DNA of 21,680 bases. Origin: Gammaproteobacteria bacterium (GTDB taxonomy: Bacteria > Pseudomonadota > Gammaproteobacteria > Arenicellales > Arenicellaceae). The notes under the pieces were generated by a model. That model had not been told where the DNA came from, did no database searches, and was given only the letters and a program-made list of their open reading frames with translations. Of the stretch, positions 7,146 to 14,538 are shown piece by piece (position 1 is the first letter of the stretch; each line of letters opens with the position of its first letter). A program made the position numbers and the translations under genes. The stretch spans positions 1 through 21,680 of the forward strand of contig JAUHZM010000013.1 in NCBI GenBank assembly GCA_030426005.1. Reading direction: 5' to 3'.

Positions 7146-8317
7146 TGTAATGCCTCCATGTATCGATCTAGACCATCGCACAGATCGTCAATCAGGTCCT
7201 GCGGATCTTCCAATCCGATGCTTAAACGCACCAAAGCCTTGGACTCGTCCCAGACAGTCGCGGAACGACGTCGCTTAAAATTCGATGCAGCCAAAATCAA
7301 ACTCTCATAACCGCCCCAAGAGAAACCCAGTTTGAAATAACGCATCCCATCCACCATCGCGTTCACCGCGGCGGTTTGATTTTGCTTCAAGACAAAGGCG
7401 AATAAACCACTGGCACCGGCCATATCACGCACAAAATATTCGTGCCCCGGGCAAGTCGCAAACGCCGGGTGCCGCAAGTGATCGACAGCCTCGTGTGAGG
7501 ACAACCAATCGGCAATCACCTTAGCGTTGCTCGCCTGCTCACGTAAACGCACGTCCAGCGTCCGCAATCCACGCAAGGTGGTATAAATGTCATCCACCGA
7601 GGCACACAAACCCAGTTCGTAACTGCGTGCCTGCAACTGTGGCCAGTGCGACTCTGTGGCGCTGGCGACGCCGAGCATCACATCCGAATGCCCGTTGAGA
7701 TATTTGGTCGCGGAGTGCACCACAATATCCACACCAACATCCAATGGCTTGAAATTCAACGGGCTGGCATAAGTGTTGTCGATAATCGTGGTAATGCCAT
7801 GCGCGCGGGCCACCTTAGCTAAGGCGGGCACGTCTTGGACTTCCATGGTTAAACTGCCCGGTGATTCCAGAAAAATCACCTTGGTATTGGGTTTAATCAA
7901 TGCCTCAATATCAGCTCCGATCAAGGGGTCGTAATAACTGGTCTCAACGCCAAACCGCGCCAAGGTGCCATCACAAAACTCTCGTGTTGGTTCGTAAACC
8001 GAGTCCACCACCAGCACATGATCGCCCGCCGCTAAAAAAGATTGTAAGGCCGCTGTTATGGCCGCCGTGCCGCACGGGTAGATGTAGCTGCCCGCCGCAT
8101 TTTCTAATTGGCGCATCGCCTGGGTTAGCGCAAAGGTCGTTTGCGTACCACGTCGACCATAGAACTCCACGCCGTGATCCTTGCCAGCAAATGCGCGCTG
8201 CATGTCGGCCACCGAATCAAACAAAATGGTTGAAGCACGCGCTATTCGTGGATTCACGCTGGCACCGGTCGCGGCTTTGTCACGCCCCACGGTCACCAGC
8301 TTGGTTTTATCTCGCAT
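7142..8317 (-). CDS. metC: Cystathionine beta-lyase
   Basis: This 391-residue PLP enzyme of the Cys/Met metabolism family splits cystathionine into homocysteine, pyruvate and ammonia, the penultimate step of methionine synthesis. Visible landmarks are YGRRGT near residue 53 (cofactor phosphate contact from the partner subunit), ESPGSLTMEVQDVPA near 151-165, D180 in IIDNTYA (pairs with the PLP ring nitrogen), catalytic K205 in SATKYLNGHSD, and SWGGYESLI followed by RLSIGLED. The SPGS and GHSD forms resemble E. coli MetC more than cystathionine gamma-synthase. GAGG precedes the ATG at 8317. It is the first gene of a three-gene minus-strand unit with the NhaC-type transporter and the pilin. I saw no MetJ box or SAM riboswitch in the 100 bases upstream. 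Confidence 0.93.
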   Translation of the reverse strand: MRDKTKLVTVGRDKAATGASVNPRIARASTILFDSVADMQRAFAGKDHGVEFYGRRGTQTTFALTQAMRQLENAAGSYIYPCGTAAITAALQSFLAAGDHVLVVDSVYEPTREFCDGTLARFGVETSYYDPLIGADIEALIKPNTKVIFLESPGSLTMEVQDVPALAKVARAHGITTIIDNTYASPLNFKPLDVGVDIVVHSATKYLNGHSDVMLGVASATESHWPQLQARSYELGLCASVDDIYTTLRGLRTLDVRLREQASNAKVIADWLSSHEAVDHLRHPAFATCPGHEYFVRDMAGASGLFAFVLKQNQTAAVNAMVDGMRYFKLGFSWGGYESLILAASNFKRRRSATVWDESKALVRLSIGLEDPQDLIDDLCDGLDRYMEALQ

Positions 8318-8420
8318 TTATCGCCTCTTTATCGACCATGACACTATTTCGTGAACGCACATTAGCCGTTTGATGAATGCGCTTATTAGAGCACATCTTA
8401 GCTTCGGTACCGAATTCTGC

Positions 8421-9308
8421 TTACTGCGAGTAGCGCTGCTGCACTACCAGACCGGTGAGAATCAAGCCCAATCCGATCAGGGTGCTCATCAGAATTGGCT
8501 CTTTAAGGATTAGCGCGATTAATACCAGCGACACAAACGGCGAAATAAAGATCAGGTTGGCGATACGCGCAGTATTGGTGGCCAGTTTCATGGCTTGCAG
8601 CCAGAACAAAAACGCCAGGCCGGTTTCAAACATACCAACGTAAATACCGCCCGCCCAACCCTGCCAGGCCACAGAATCAAACAGCGCTAGCAACTCACCA
8701 CTCCACAGCGCATAGATACACAACACCGGCAATGCGAAACTGAAGTTAAGGCACAAACCTAAGATTGGGTCCTGCTCCTGACGTCGGTTTAATATCCAAT
8801 ACAAGGCCCAGACCACGGTGCTCAACAAGGCACAGATAAGCCCGGTGGTGTCTTCAAAACGCATACCTAAAACGTCACCGCGCGTGGCGATAACCACCAC
8901 ACCAAAGTAACAAATAAGTGCGGCAAATAAATCGGCCTTGGTTAACTTTTGCCCGAGTATCGGCACCGCCAGAAAGGACATCACAATCGCCCAACTGTAA
9001 TTGATTGCTTGCGCCTCCTGTGCAGGTAAGCGCGCATACGCGGTGAACAACAGAAAGTAATACAAGGCTGGATTGAGTAAGCCAAACAGCAAGGCATTCC
9101 AATACTGGCGCGACGATTGCCGAAATAAAGCACGAAGCTTGCCTTGCACCACCAACACGCCCAGCAAGAACAGCCACGATGTTAATGCCGCAACCAGTAT
9201 CAACTGAGTCGGTGTCAGATGCTGCAAACTGAGCTTGAATGCAGTGGCCACGGTAGACCAACATAAAACGGCCGCCAGACCAAAAAACATCGCGCGTTGC
9301 TGTGCCAC
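8421..9308 (-). CDS. EamA (DMT superfamily) transporter
   Basis: This is a 295-residue membrane protein with ten predicted helices arranged as two EamA repeats, roughly residues 5-138 and 150-288. Repeat 1 starts GLAAVLCWSTVATAFK and ends with the PILGQKLTKADLF...GVVVIA pattern. Repeat 2 shows ALLSTVVWALYWILNRR, MFETGLAFLFWLQAMK and the matching ISPFVSLVLIALILKEP. DMT proteins export small metabolites such as amino acids; the substrate here is unknown. The start is GTG at 9308, chosen because GAGG lies 7 bases upstream; an internal ATG six codons later lacks this. Its promoter region is shared with the divergent FAN1-exonuclease gene, so the LexA site could touch both. Confidence 0.88.
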   Translation of the reverse strand: MAQQRAMFFGLAAVLCWSTVATAFKLSLQHLTPTQLILVAALTSWLFLLGVLVVQGKLRALFRQSSRQYWNALLFGLLNPALYYFLLFTAYARLPAQEAQAINYSWAIVMSFLAVPILGQKLTKADLFAALICYFGVVVIATRGDVLGMRFEDTTGLICALLSTVVWALYWILNRRQEQDPILGLCLNFSFALPVLCIYALWSGELLALFDSVAWQGWAGGIYVGMFETGLAFLFWLQAMKLATNTARIANLIFISPFVSLVLIALILKEPILMSTLIGLGLILTGLVVQQRYSQ

Positions 9309-9389
9309 CGTGTCGCCTCTGATTGCGTGGTAAATAATGGATTCGAAGGCGTGAACTTAGCACGAGCCGCACACGGAATAAACGTCTGA

Positions 9390-9427
9390 TTGTGCCGCTT
9401 GAATAATACTGTATATAAATATAGTAT
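9390..9427 (+). promoter_or_regulatory. LexA (SOS) box overlapping the promoter of the FAN1-exonuclease gene
   Basis: The 20 bases at 9407-9426 match the E. coli LexA consensus closely: CTGTATATAAATATAG, that is CTG, ten A/T-rich bases, then TAG where the consensus has CAG, flanked by TA on both sides. The box sits on the likely -10 (TATAAA at 9414-9419), with TTGTGC at 9390-9395 as a possible -35. It begins 44 bases before the ATG at 9451. LexA bound here would block transcription until DNA damage. One mismatch from the consensus and near-perfect dyad symmetry make chance unlikely. Confidence 0.8.
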
Positions 9428-9450
9428 CGAGCAAAACGTAAAGCTAAGAA

Positions 9451-11592
9451 ATGTCGTCCACCGCACCAACCACTCTGCCAGAGAAATATTATTTGGCCCA
9501 TGCGCAGGAATTGTTCGCCTACGTGCGTGAGACCTGTGCACACCTGTTACTGCCGGAGCATACGAGCTACCTCGATGCGTTTGACGCGCTCGATGAAGAG
9601 TCGCAATGTCTGCTAGTACGCTGCTTAAGCCGCAAACCTACGTACCTGAAAGTCAGCTCGTTGTCGTACCCTGAGATTCAAAACACCGCGCGCGCTATCC
9701 ATGCGGTAAAAGAAGCACGCCTGTTACGCACCACCAAGCCCGCCGACTGGCAGGTGCTGCACACGCAACTGACCAAACCGCAATTACTGAAAGTGCTGAC
9801 CGCCCGTGGCATAACGGTAAACCGCAGCAGCACCAAAGCGGACGTGATCCAGCTGGTGCAGTCGTATGTCTGCCCCAAAGAAGATGTCGACCGCAACTTA
9901 TACGCCGAGTACGTCTGTTGCACACACACCGGCACCATCGATTATCTGTTGTTTCTGTTTTATGGCAGCTTAAAACACCGACTACAAAAGTTTGCCATGC
10001 GCGACTTAGGCATCCTGCGCACACGCAATAACGCTAATACGGCTAGTGCGCGATTCACCAGTCGCAACGACGCAATCAGCGCATTTCGATTGCAAATCTG
10101 GCACCGCGATTTTCGTCAACAGCCCGACCTGCGTGATGACATCGCCAGCAAGGTTCGCGAACACGACGTGGTCGGCACACAAGCGCAGACCGCGCATGAT
10201 CGACTAATACTTGCACTCGGGGATGCGTATGTGCATGAAGACCCAGCACAAGCCATCGCACTGTGGCGTCGTTCAGATGATCCACAAGCGATCGAAAAAT
10301 GGGTGCGTGAATGGTATCGCTCTGGTGATCGAGACTCGCTTAAAGACACACTCGAACAGCTGGCCGACACGGCACTTGCGGCCAGCGCCCGGGTCTTTAT
10401 CGAAGATTTTGTCGCCCGCAAATACCATGGCAAGCGCACCAGTGTGTACACCGATATGCTGCGCGAGGCAACACACCAACTTGATCTGGATGAAGCTTAT
10501 ATCAACGACGTCGAGGCCGGTGTCATTGATGCCTATCAACGGCGCGGCATCCACGCGATATTTACCGAAAACAAACTGTGGCGCGCCCTATTTGGTCTGG
10601 CCTTTTGGGACTTGCTACTCGGCGACAAACAACTCAACCACACCGAATTTGATCACTTACCAGCTGCGCTGCAGGCGGCCGATTTTTATCAGCGCAACCA
10701 AACAGACATCGAGTTGATACTTGGCAGCTTCGATCAACCAATGAGCGCGCTACAACCAATCATCCAGCGCGCCACCAAACATTATGGTCAACCAACCGGA
10801 CTGTTTCGATGGCGCAGTGACTTGATTGAAAAAATCATGATTTGCGTTAAACACAGTCCACCGGGCGCGATTGCACATGTCCTCAGACGCATGGCACAGG
10901 ATTATCGCAACACGCACGATGGCTACCCTGACCTGCTGGTGCTGGATGAAGGACGTCTGCGGTTCGAAGAAGTCAAAGCGCCCGGCGATGTGTTACGACC
11001 CAATCAGTTGGTCAGCATTAACCGGCTTCGGCGAGCTGGATTTCAGGTCGATCTGACACAAGTTACCTGGGCCACCAACCCCTATCAGACCTACGCCGTG
11101 GTCGACATCGAAACCACCGGCGGCCGACGTGGTGACAACGCTATCACCGAGGTAGCCGTGGTGCAGGTGCGCGGTCTGGAAATCATCAGTGAATGGTCCA
11201 GCCTGGTCAATCCAGGCCGCCCGATCCCCAAACACATTACCCAACTCACCGGCATCGACGACGCCATGGTGCGCGACGCGCCAAGGTTCGCCGATATTGC
11301 CGACACCTTACGAGAGCAACTCAATGACACCATCTTTGTGGCTCACAACGTTGGCTTTGATTACGGCTTCATCAAGGCCGCTTATGAAGATTTGGGCCAA
11401 TCGTTTCGTAAGCCAAAATTCTGCACCGTGAAGAATGCTCGACAAACCTTCCCCGGTTTAAAGTCTTACAGCCTCGCTGCACTGACATCGCATTTTGATA
11501 TCGACCTGTTCGGTGCGCACCGCGCACTCAACGACGCACGCGCCACCGCGCATCTGTTGCGATTGATTCAAACTGAGCGACAGCAAACCTGA
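9451..11592 (+). CDS. FAN1-type structure-specific nuclease fused to a DEDDh 3'-5' exonuclease
   Basis: This is a 713-residue two-enzyme protein. Residues 1-540 look like bacterial FAN1: an N-terminal helical part, a SAP-like DNA-binding motif at about 107-139 (LTKPQLLKVLTARGI...), a long helical middle, and a VRR-NUC nuclease core with D494 in GYPDLLVL and E507/K509 in FEEVKAP, the PD-(D/E)xK motif spaced as in human FAN1. Residues 547-705 form a DnaQ/epsilon-type exonuclease: D552 and E554 in VVDIETTGG, D637 in AHNVGFD, H690 and D695 in GAHRALNDARAT, the complete DEDDh set. FAN1 trims branched DNA and helps unhook interstrand crosslinks; the exonuclease would degrade 3' ends of the same intermediates. 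A LexA box upstream fits a damage-induced repair role. The ribosome binding site is weak. Confidence 0.9.
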   Translation: MSSTAPTTLPEKYYLAHAQELFAYVRETCAHLLLPEHTSYLDAFDALDEESQCLLVRCLSRKPTYLKVSSLSYPEIQNTARAIHAVKEARLLRTTKPADWQVLHTQLTKPQLLKVLTARGITVNRSSTKADVIQLVQSYVCPKEDVDRNLYAEYVCCTHTGTIDYLLFLFYGSLKHRLQKFAMRDLGILRTRNNANTASARFTSRNDAISAFRLQIWHRDFRQQPDLRDDIASKVREHDVVGTQAQTAHDRLILALGDAYVHEDPAQAIALWRRSDDPQAIEKWVREWYRSGDRDSLKDTLEQLADTALAASARVFIEDFVARKYHGKRTSVYTDMLREATHQLDLDEAYINDVEAGVIDAYQRRGIHAIFTENKLWRALFGLAFWDLLLGDKQLNHTEFDHLPAALQAADFYQRNQTDIELILGSFDQPMSALQPIIQRATKHYGQPTGLFRWRSDLIEKIMICVKHSPPGAIAHVLRRMAQDYRNTHDGYPDLLVLDEGRLRFEEVKAPGDVLRPNQLVSINRLRRAGFQVDLTQVTWATNPYQTYAVVDIETTGGRRGDNAITEVAVVQVRGLEIISEWSSLVNPGRPIPKHITQLTGIDDAMVRDAPRFADIADTLREQLNDTIFVAHNVGFDYGFIKAAYEDLGQSFRKPKFCTVKNARQTFPGLKSYSLAALTSHFDIDLFGAHRALNDARATAHLLRLIQTERQQT

Positions 11593-11628
11593 TACAGTAA
11601 GCGTCCCGCTATTCAGATCGTTTTTGGC

Positions 11629-12054
11629 ATGTCTTCGCTGTTTTGGTTCAAGCTCATTTTTGCCCTGTTATTACTGGGGATGCTCGTAATCGGCATCCAT
11701 CAGTACAAGCACGGCGCGTTCCGACGACTGCGTGCACGCTGGCTGCGAAACAAACTTATTCCCTTGCTAACCGATCTGGTAAACGAACTCGGTGGCCCCG
11801 TCTTTGCCAGCTTACAGGCTCAGCAAACACCAGATCTCTATCGGCTGTTTCATCTGCGCGCAAATCTCGAATATCTGCACACCAAGACCGGCATTTTGTA
11901 TCCCGACGAACGCGAACGAACAGCACATTTTTTAGCCGCTATTTCGTCACTCGTCGCACGGATTGACCAACAGCAGGTCACGCGGCATGACCTCGATGAA
12001 ACCATCCTTCGGGGCCAACGTGCGGTATTAGAGATTACCGAGCTGCGCCACTGA
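11629..12054 (+). CDS. Small single-pass membrane protein of unknown function
   Basis: This is a 141-residue protein I do not recognise. One hydrophobic helix at about residues 6-24 (FKLIFALLLLGMLVIGI) is followed by a very basic stretch rich in Arg and Lys (KHGAFRRLRARWLRNK), which predicts a short outside N-terminus and a cytoplasmic helical body. The rest is alpha-helical and charged, without Cys or obvious catalytic motifs. It starts 36 bases after the FAN1-exonuclease stop in the same direction and has no clear promoter of its own, so it may be co-transcribed and SOS-induced. The ribosome binding site is poor and the start is the first ATG. Confidence 0.7.
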   Translation: MSSLFWFKLIFALLLLGMLVIGIHQYKHGAFRRLRARWLRNKLIPLLTDLVNELGGPVFASLQAQQTPDLYRLFHLRANLEYLHTKTGILYPDERERTAHFLAAISSLVARIDQQQVTRHDLDETILRGQRAVLEITELRH

Positions 12055-12073
12055 GACCATCTTCAAAGCATTA

Positions 12074-12090
12074 CCCCAAATAAACTGGGG
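12074..12090 (+). terminator. Weak stem-loop CCCCA/TGGGG after the small membrane gene
   Basis: A five-pair stem with a seven-base loop lies 20 bases after the stop at 12054. It is not followed by a T run, so it is at best a weak or factor-dependent terminator. Confidence 0.3.
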
Positions 12091-12193
12091 CATATCCACC
12101 ACCAGATTGTTTTGCGACCAATGATTTCCACCCGAAAACGCCTAAGCCACTGATTAATATAGACTATTCAAAGTTGGCATAGCGATTGCTCCG

Positions 12194-12243
12194 TTTGAGT
12201 CAGGCCCGCGCCGCAGAAGGCAGCGCGATTTTTTTAACTCAAA
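12194..12243 (+). promoter_or_regulatory. Structured leader with terminator-like hairpin upstream of the BON-domain gene
   Basis: A GC-rich hairpin (CGCGC at 12207-12211 with GCGCG at 12223-12227, loop AGAAG) is followed at once by a run of seven T at 12229-12235, the form of an intrinsic terminator. It is enclosed by a perfect outer stem, TTTGAGT at 12194-12200 with ACTCAAA at 12237-12243. The ribosome binding site of the BON gene begins only 8 bases later. A promoter upstream would therefore meet this structure before the gene, suggesting attenuation, a short leader RNA, or the end of an earlier transcript. Confidence 0.5.
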
Positions 12244-12264
12244 TTGTTTTCAGGAGTGAATTCT

Positions 12265-12903
12265 ATGAATAAGCAAAAACGCACCTCAACCATTATGAAG
12301 CCAGTCGCCCTTGCTATGGGCTTAGCGCTCGCCGTATCCGGTTCAGCATTGGCTGGCCAGCATGAGATCAAAACGCACAAAAATGCCAACAAAGAAACCG
12401 TTCAGAAATGGCAAGGCGAAGCGTACCAAGCCTGGTTGGATGGAAAAGTTGAAACTGCGCTACTGTTGAATACAAACTTGAACTCATTTGAGATCAACAC
12501 CAAAACTGACGCAAATCACGTCACGCTGTCTGGCACGGTAAATAGCGAAGTTGAAGCCGAATTGGCGGAAGAAATCACCAAGGGTGTAAAAGGTGTTGAA
12601 GGCGTGACCAACAAATTGGTGGTCGACACTGAGATGAAAGCCAAACAGGAAGAAAGTGAAGGCAAAAGCTTCTCACAACATTGGGAAGACGCCACCACCA
12701 CGGCAACCATTAAGTCAAAGCTTCTGCTGGAAGACACGGTAAAAGGCTTAGACATCAATGTTGATACACACTATTCAGAAGTTACCTTGAACGGTGAAGT
12801 GAACAGCGATGCCGAGCGCGATTTAGTCGAAGCCATCGCCGAGAATACCAAGTCAGTCACCAAAGTGAACAACAACCTACGCATTGTTGAAGAGCAAAGC
12901 TAA
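12265..12903 (+). CDS. Periplasmic protein with two BON domains (OsmY-like)
   Basis: This is a 212-residue exported protein. The signal peptide has a basic start, hydrophobic core PVALAMGLALAVSG and cleavage after SALA, before GQHE. The first BON domain (about residues 55-115) contains FEINTKTDANHVTLSGTV and GVEGVTNKL. The second (about 140-207) contains LDINVDTHYSEVTLNGEV and SVTKVNNNLRIV. The regular I-V-G-V pattern and the two-domain layout match OsmY, a periplasmic envelope-stress and chaperone-like protein in E. coli; BON domains are thought to contact phospholipids. AGGAG lies 9 bases before the ATG at 12265; a longer frame from 12244 lacks a ribosome binding site. The preceding leader structure suggests RNA-level control. 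Confidence 0.9.
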   Translation: MNKQKRTSTIMKPVALAMGLALAVSGSALAGQHEIKTHKNANKETVQKWQGEAYQAWLDGKVETALLLNTNLNSFEINTKTDANHVTLSGTVNSEVEAELAEEITKGVKGVEGVTNKLVVDTEMKAKQEESEGKSFSQHWEDATTTATIKSKLLLEDTVKGLDINVDTHYSEVTLNGEVNSDAERDLVEAIAENTKSVTKVNNNLRIVEEQS

Positions 12904-12912
12904 GCTTAGCTT
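12897..12912. repeat. 16-base perfect palindrome across the BON gene stop codon
   Basis: AAGCTAAGCTTAGCTT reads the same on both strands and spans the last codons and stop of the BON gene. It may be a fortuitous HindIII-centred palindrome or a 3' stabilising or binding site; no partner is known. Confidence 0.5.
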
Positions 12913-12929
12913 GATTAACTTCACTCAGA

Positions 12930-12954
12930 AGCCCTCGGCATGCCGGGGGCTTTC
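12930..12954 (+). terminator. Stem-loop terminator after the BON-domain gene
   Basis: AGCCC-T-CGGC pairs with GCCG-G-GGGCT across a two-base AT turn, giving ten pairs including one G-U, followed by TTTCT. It lies 27 bases after the stop. The T tract is short, but the stem is strong. It is almost symmetric and could also serve the convergent gene ending at 12992. Confidence 0.7.
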
Positions 12955-12991
12955 TATCTTATCTGTATGCTACCAACTCAGACGCTTAAGC

Positions 12992-13423
12992 TTAGTAGGG
13001 GCTGTAAATACTCGTTGTTGAAAAGTAGATCACCGCAATCAACGCAAAGGTGCTGGTAATCAGTCCCATTCTCCTTGACCTAATCCAGCCAGATACCCCA
13101 ATACTCGCGATCAATCCTAAAACCCCAAGGCTATAGCCTGCGATCATCCCGTTCCACAAGGTTTCCAACTTGTCTGGGTCAGGCACGAATGGCAGGTCGG
13201 GATGTAAGCCAATCGTTAATCGCCAGGCAGAAATTACTGCAATCAAATGCCCACATGCTGCGACTGACGACGCACCGACAAGATACTCGATCGAACGTTT
13301 ACTCGAGTTAAAGATCAGCACACTGACCAGAATCGTAGCTGACACACCACCCAGAAAAGCCGCCACAAACGACAGCTGGTCAGCCACGGCCAACACATAA
13401 CTAGACTCAAGTTTGGTTGTCAC
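12992..13423 (-). CDS. Four-helix integral membrane protein, unknown function
   Basis: This 143-residue protein has about four hydrophobic segments: LSFVAAFLGGVSATILVSVLI, YLVGASSVAACGHLIAVISA, MIAGYSLGVLGLIASIGVSG and LITSTFALIAVIYFS. I recognise no family. The start is GTG at 13423, supported by GAGAGG seven bases upstream. It resembles the other small membrane genes of this region in size and lack of partners, and it ends next to the terminator of the BON gene. Confidence 0.7.
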   Translation of the reverse strand: MTTKLESSYVLAVADQLSFVAAFLGGVSATILVSVLIFNSSKRSIEYLVGASSVAACGHLIAVISAWRLTIGLHPDLPFVPDPDKLETLWNGMIAGYSLGVLGLIASIGVSGWIRSRRMGLITSTFALIAVIYFSTTSIYSPY

Positions 13424-13538
13424 TAATTAACCTCTCGGAAAGCATTGTGAGTATCGTTAGATTGTATCTCCAAATAGATACTTGTTCCTGTCTCGACAAT
13501 TGAGCTACTACGAACTTTCTCGAGCGCTCCACCTACTT

Positions 13539-13566
13539 CGTTATTCTGAGCAAAACGAAGAATCTC
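13539..13566. repeat. REP-like palindromic repeat, copy 1
   Basis: The core begins CGTTATTCTGAG and ends ACGAAGAATCTC, with three or more changes in the centre relative to the other copies. The ATTCT/AGAAT arms are kept. Confidence 0.7.
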
Positions 13567-13630
13567 AAAACACCGCACATAGGCATCGGGGCCGCCAGAG
13601 CGAGAGTTCCAAATCACCCTTCCCCCCAAA

Positions 13631-13658
13631 CGTCATTCTGAGCGCAGCGAAGAATCTC
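13631..13658. repeat. REP-like palindromic repeat, copy 2
   Basis: This is the consensus core CGTCATTCTGAGCG followed by CAGCGAAGAATCTC. The arms ATTCT and AGAAT and inner GC pairs form an imperfect hairpin with a tandem G-A mismatch. It ends 61 bases before the 3' end of the minus-strand gene at 13719. Confidence 0.85.
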
Positions 13659-13718
13659 TACTCGACGTCAAGCGGCCGGAGTACAAACCAACTTCAGGGC
13701 GCCTCATCGTCCAGCAAG

Positions 13719-14309
13719 TTAATCCTCGAACGCTAACTTTAGTGTACAAACTGCCAACAGCAGAGTGGCTAGCACACCGGTAGCGCCTGACGGCACGGCT
13801 TCCATGCGGCCCAACATCATGACGATGGTATTAGCGATGATGGCGGCCAATCCAACCAAGGCGGTCACCTTCCCGAGCAAATTGGCGCCTAGCTTGGCAA
13901 CCGCAAGGCCAAACACGATTGCCGCCAACCCCAACAATACTTTCGCCGCGTTGTAGACAAAGAACGAAAATGCAACAACGGCACTCGCCGCTGGCGCAAT
14001 GGCTTCTGTACTTTTTGCTGCTTCAAAAAATGGCACAAATTGCGTTAAACCAACACCAACCTGAACAACGTTCAATAACGCGCTCGCGAATACCGCGGCG
14101 AATCCCAACGAGTAAGTTTTGACTTGCACCAATAAAGAGCCCGCAAAAGCCGCTAATAGCAAAAATATCAGCGCTTCAAGACCCCAAAGCCATTGTCTTG
14201 GCAGGTCGTTGGCCAACATGAACATGGCGGTGTACACAGCCTGGGTTATTACTACCAAAAAAAGGAGGACAGACAGAATGCGAAGGTTTTGTTGTTGTGA
14301 GAATTCCAT
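13719..14309 (-). CDS. Integral membrane protein of about six helices, unknown function
   Basis: This 196-residue protein is almost entirely hydrophobic and rich in Ala, Leu and Val. About six segments are visible, including ILSVLLFLVVITQAVYTAMF, ALIFLLLAAFAGSLLV, AVVAFSFFVYNAAKVLLGLA and TGVLATLLLAVCTLKLAF. There are no catalytic or transporter motifs I can name. GAGG stands 8 bases before the ATG at 14309. It stands alone, with REP-like repeats on both sides (copy 2 after its 3' end and copy 3 beyond its 5' end). Confidence 0.72.
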   Translation of the reverse strand: MEFSQQQNLRILSVLLFLVVITQAVYTAMFMLANDLPRQWLWGLEALIFLLLAAFAGSLLVQVKTYSLGFAAVFASALLNVVQVGVGLTQFVPFFEAAKSTEAIAPAASAVVAFSFFVYNAAKVLLGLAAIVFGLAVAKLGANLLGKVTALVGLAAIIANTIVMMLGRMEAVPSGATGVLATLLLAVCTLKLAFED

Positions 14310-14420
14310 TATCGTGCCTCAAGTTGAGCTTTCTGAGTTTTAGACATTACGGCGGTTCTTTTTGCCAGCCATCCAAACAGACCGTGTTTTACGTGTTTGC
14401 ATTACACTCATCATAGTCGT

Positions 14421-14528
14421 ACAAGCATATCATCGTCATTCTGAGCCACGCAAAAAGTCCCCAACACAGAAGTAAAACTTACTTTACGGCTTACTTAGAC
14501 TCTGGGTGTCCACCTCGAAGTGTTTATC
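14421..14528. repeat. REP-like repeat, copy 3, with long conserved right extension
   Basis: The core at 14434-14461 keeps CGTCATTCTGAG but its right arm has diverged. The right extension (ACTTTACGGCTTACTTAGAC, then GGGTGTCCACCTCGAAG at 14504-14520) aligns with the extensions of copies 5 and 6. It ends just before the stop of the gene at 14539. Confidence 0.7.
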
Positions 14529-14538
14529 CATCGTATCG

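Larger units (their letters stand above)
13424..13718. other. Non-coding stretch with two copies of the REP-like repeat
   Basis: This 295-base gap contains repeat copies at 13539-13566 and 13631-13658 and otherwise no convincing gene. Short open frames here, such as one reading EILRFAQNN, are translations of the repeat itself. Any promoter for the gene starting at 13423 should lie in its left part, but none is clear. Confidence 0.6.

Noticed and set aside
8318..8420. SAM riboswitch or MetJ box upstream of metC
   Set aside because: The region is only about 100 bases and shows no AGACGTCT-like repeats and no riboswitch-sized conserved structure.
8875..9543. 222-codon minus-strand frame overlapping the EamA gene and the nuclease start
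   Set aside because: It lies over two well-supported genes in other frames and has a composition unlike real proteins.
13423..13629. Minus-strand frame reading EILRFAQNNEV
   Set aside because: This is the translation of the REP-like repeat; similar spurious proteins appear wherever the repeat does. The same applies to 18627-18833 (EILRCAQNDD) and to the 3' part of 17485-17667.
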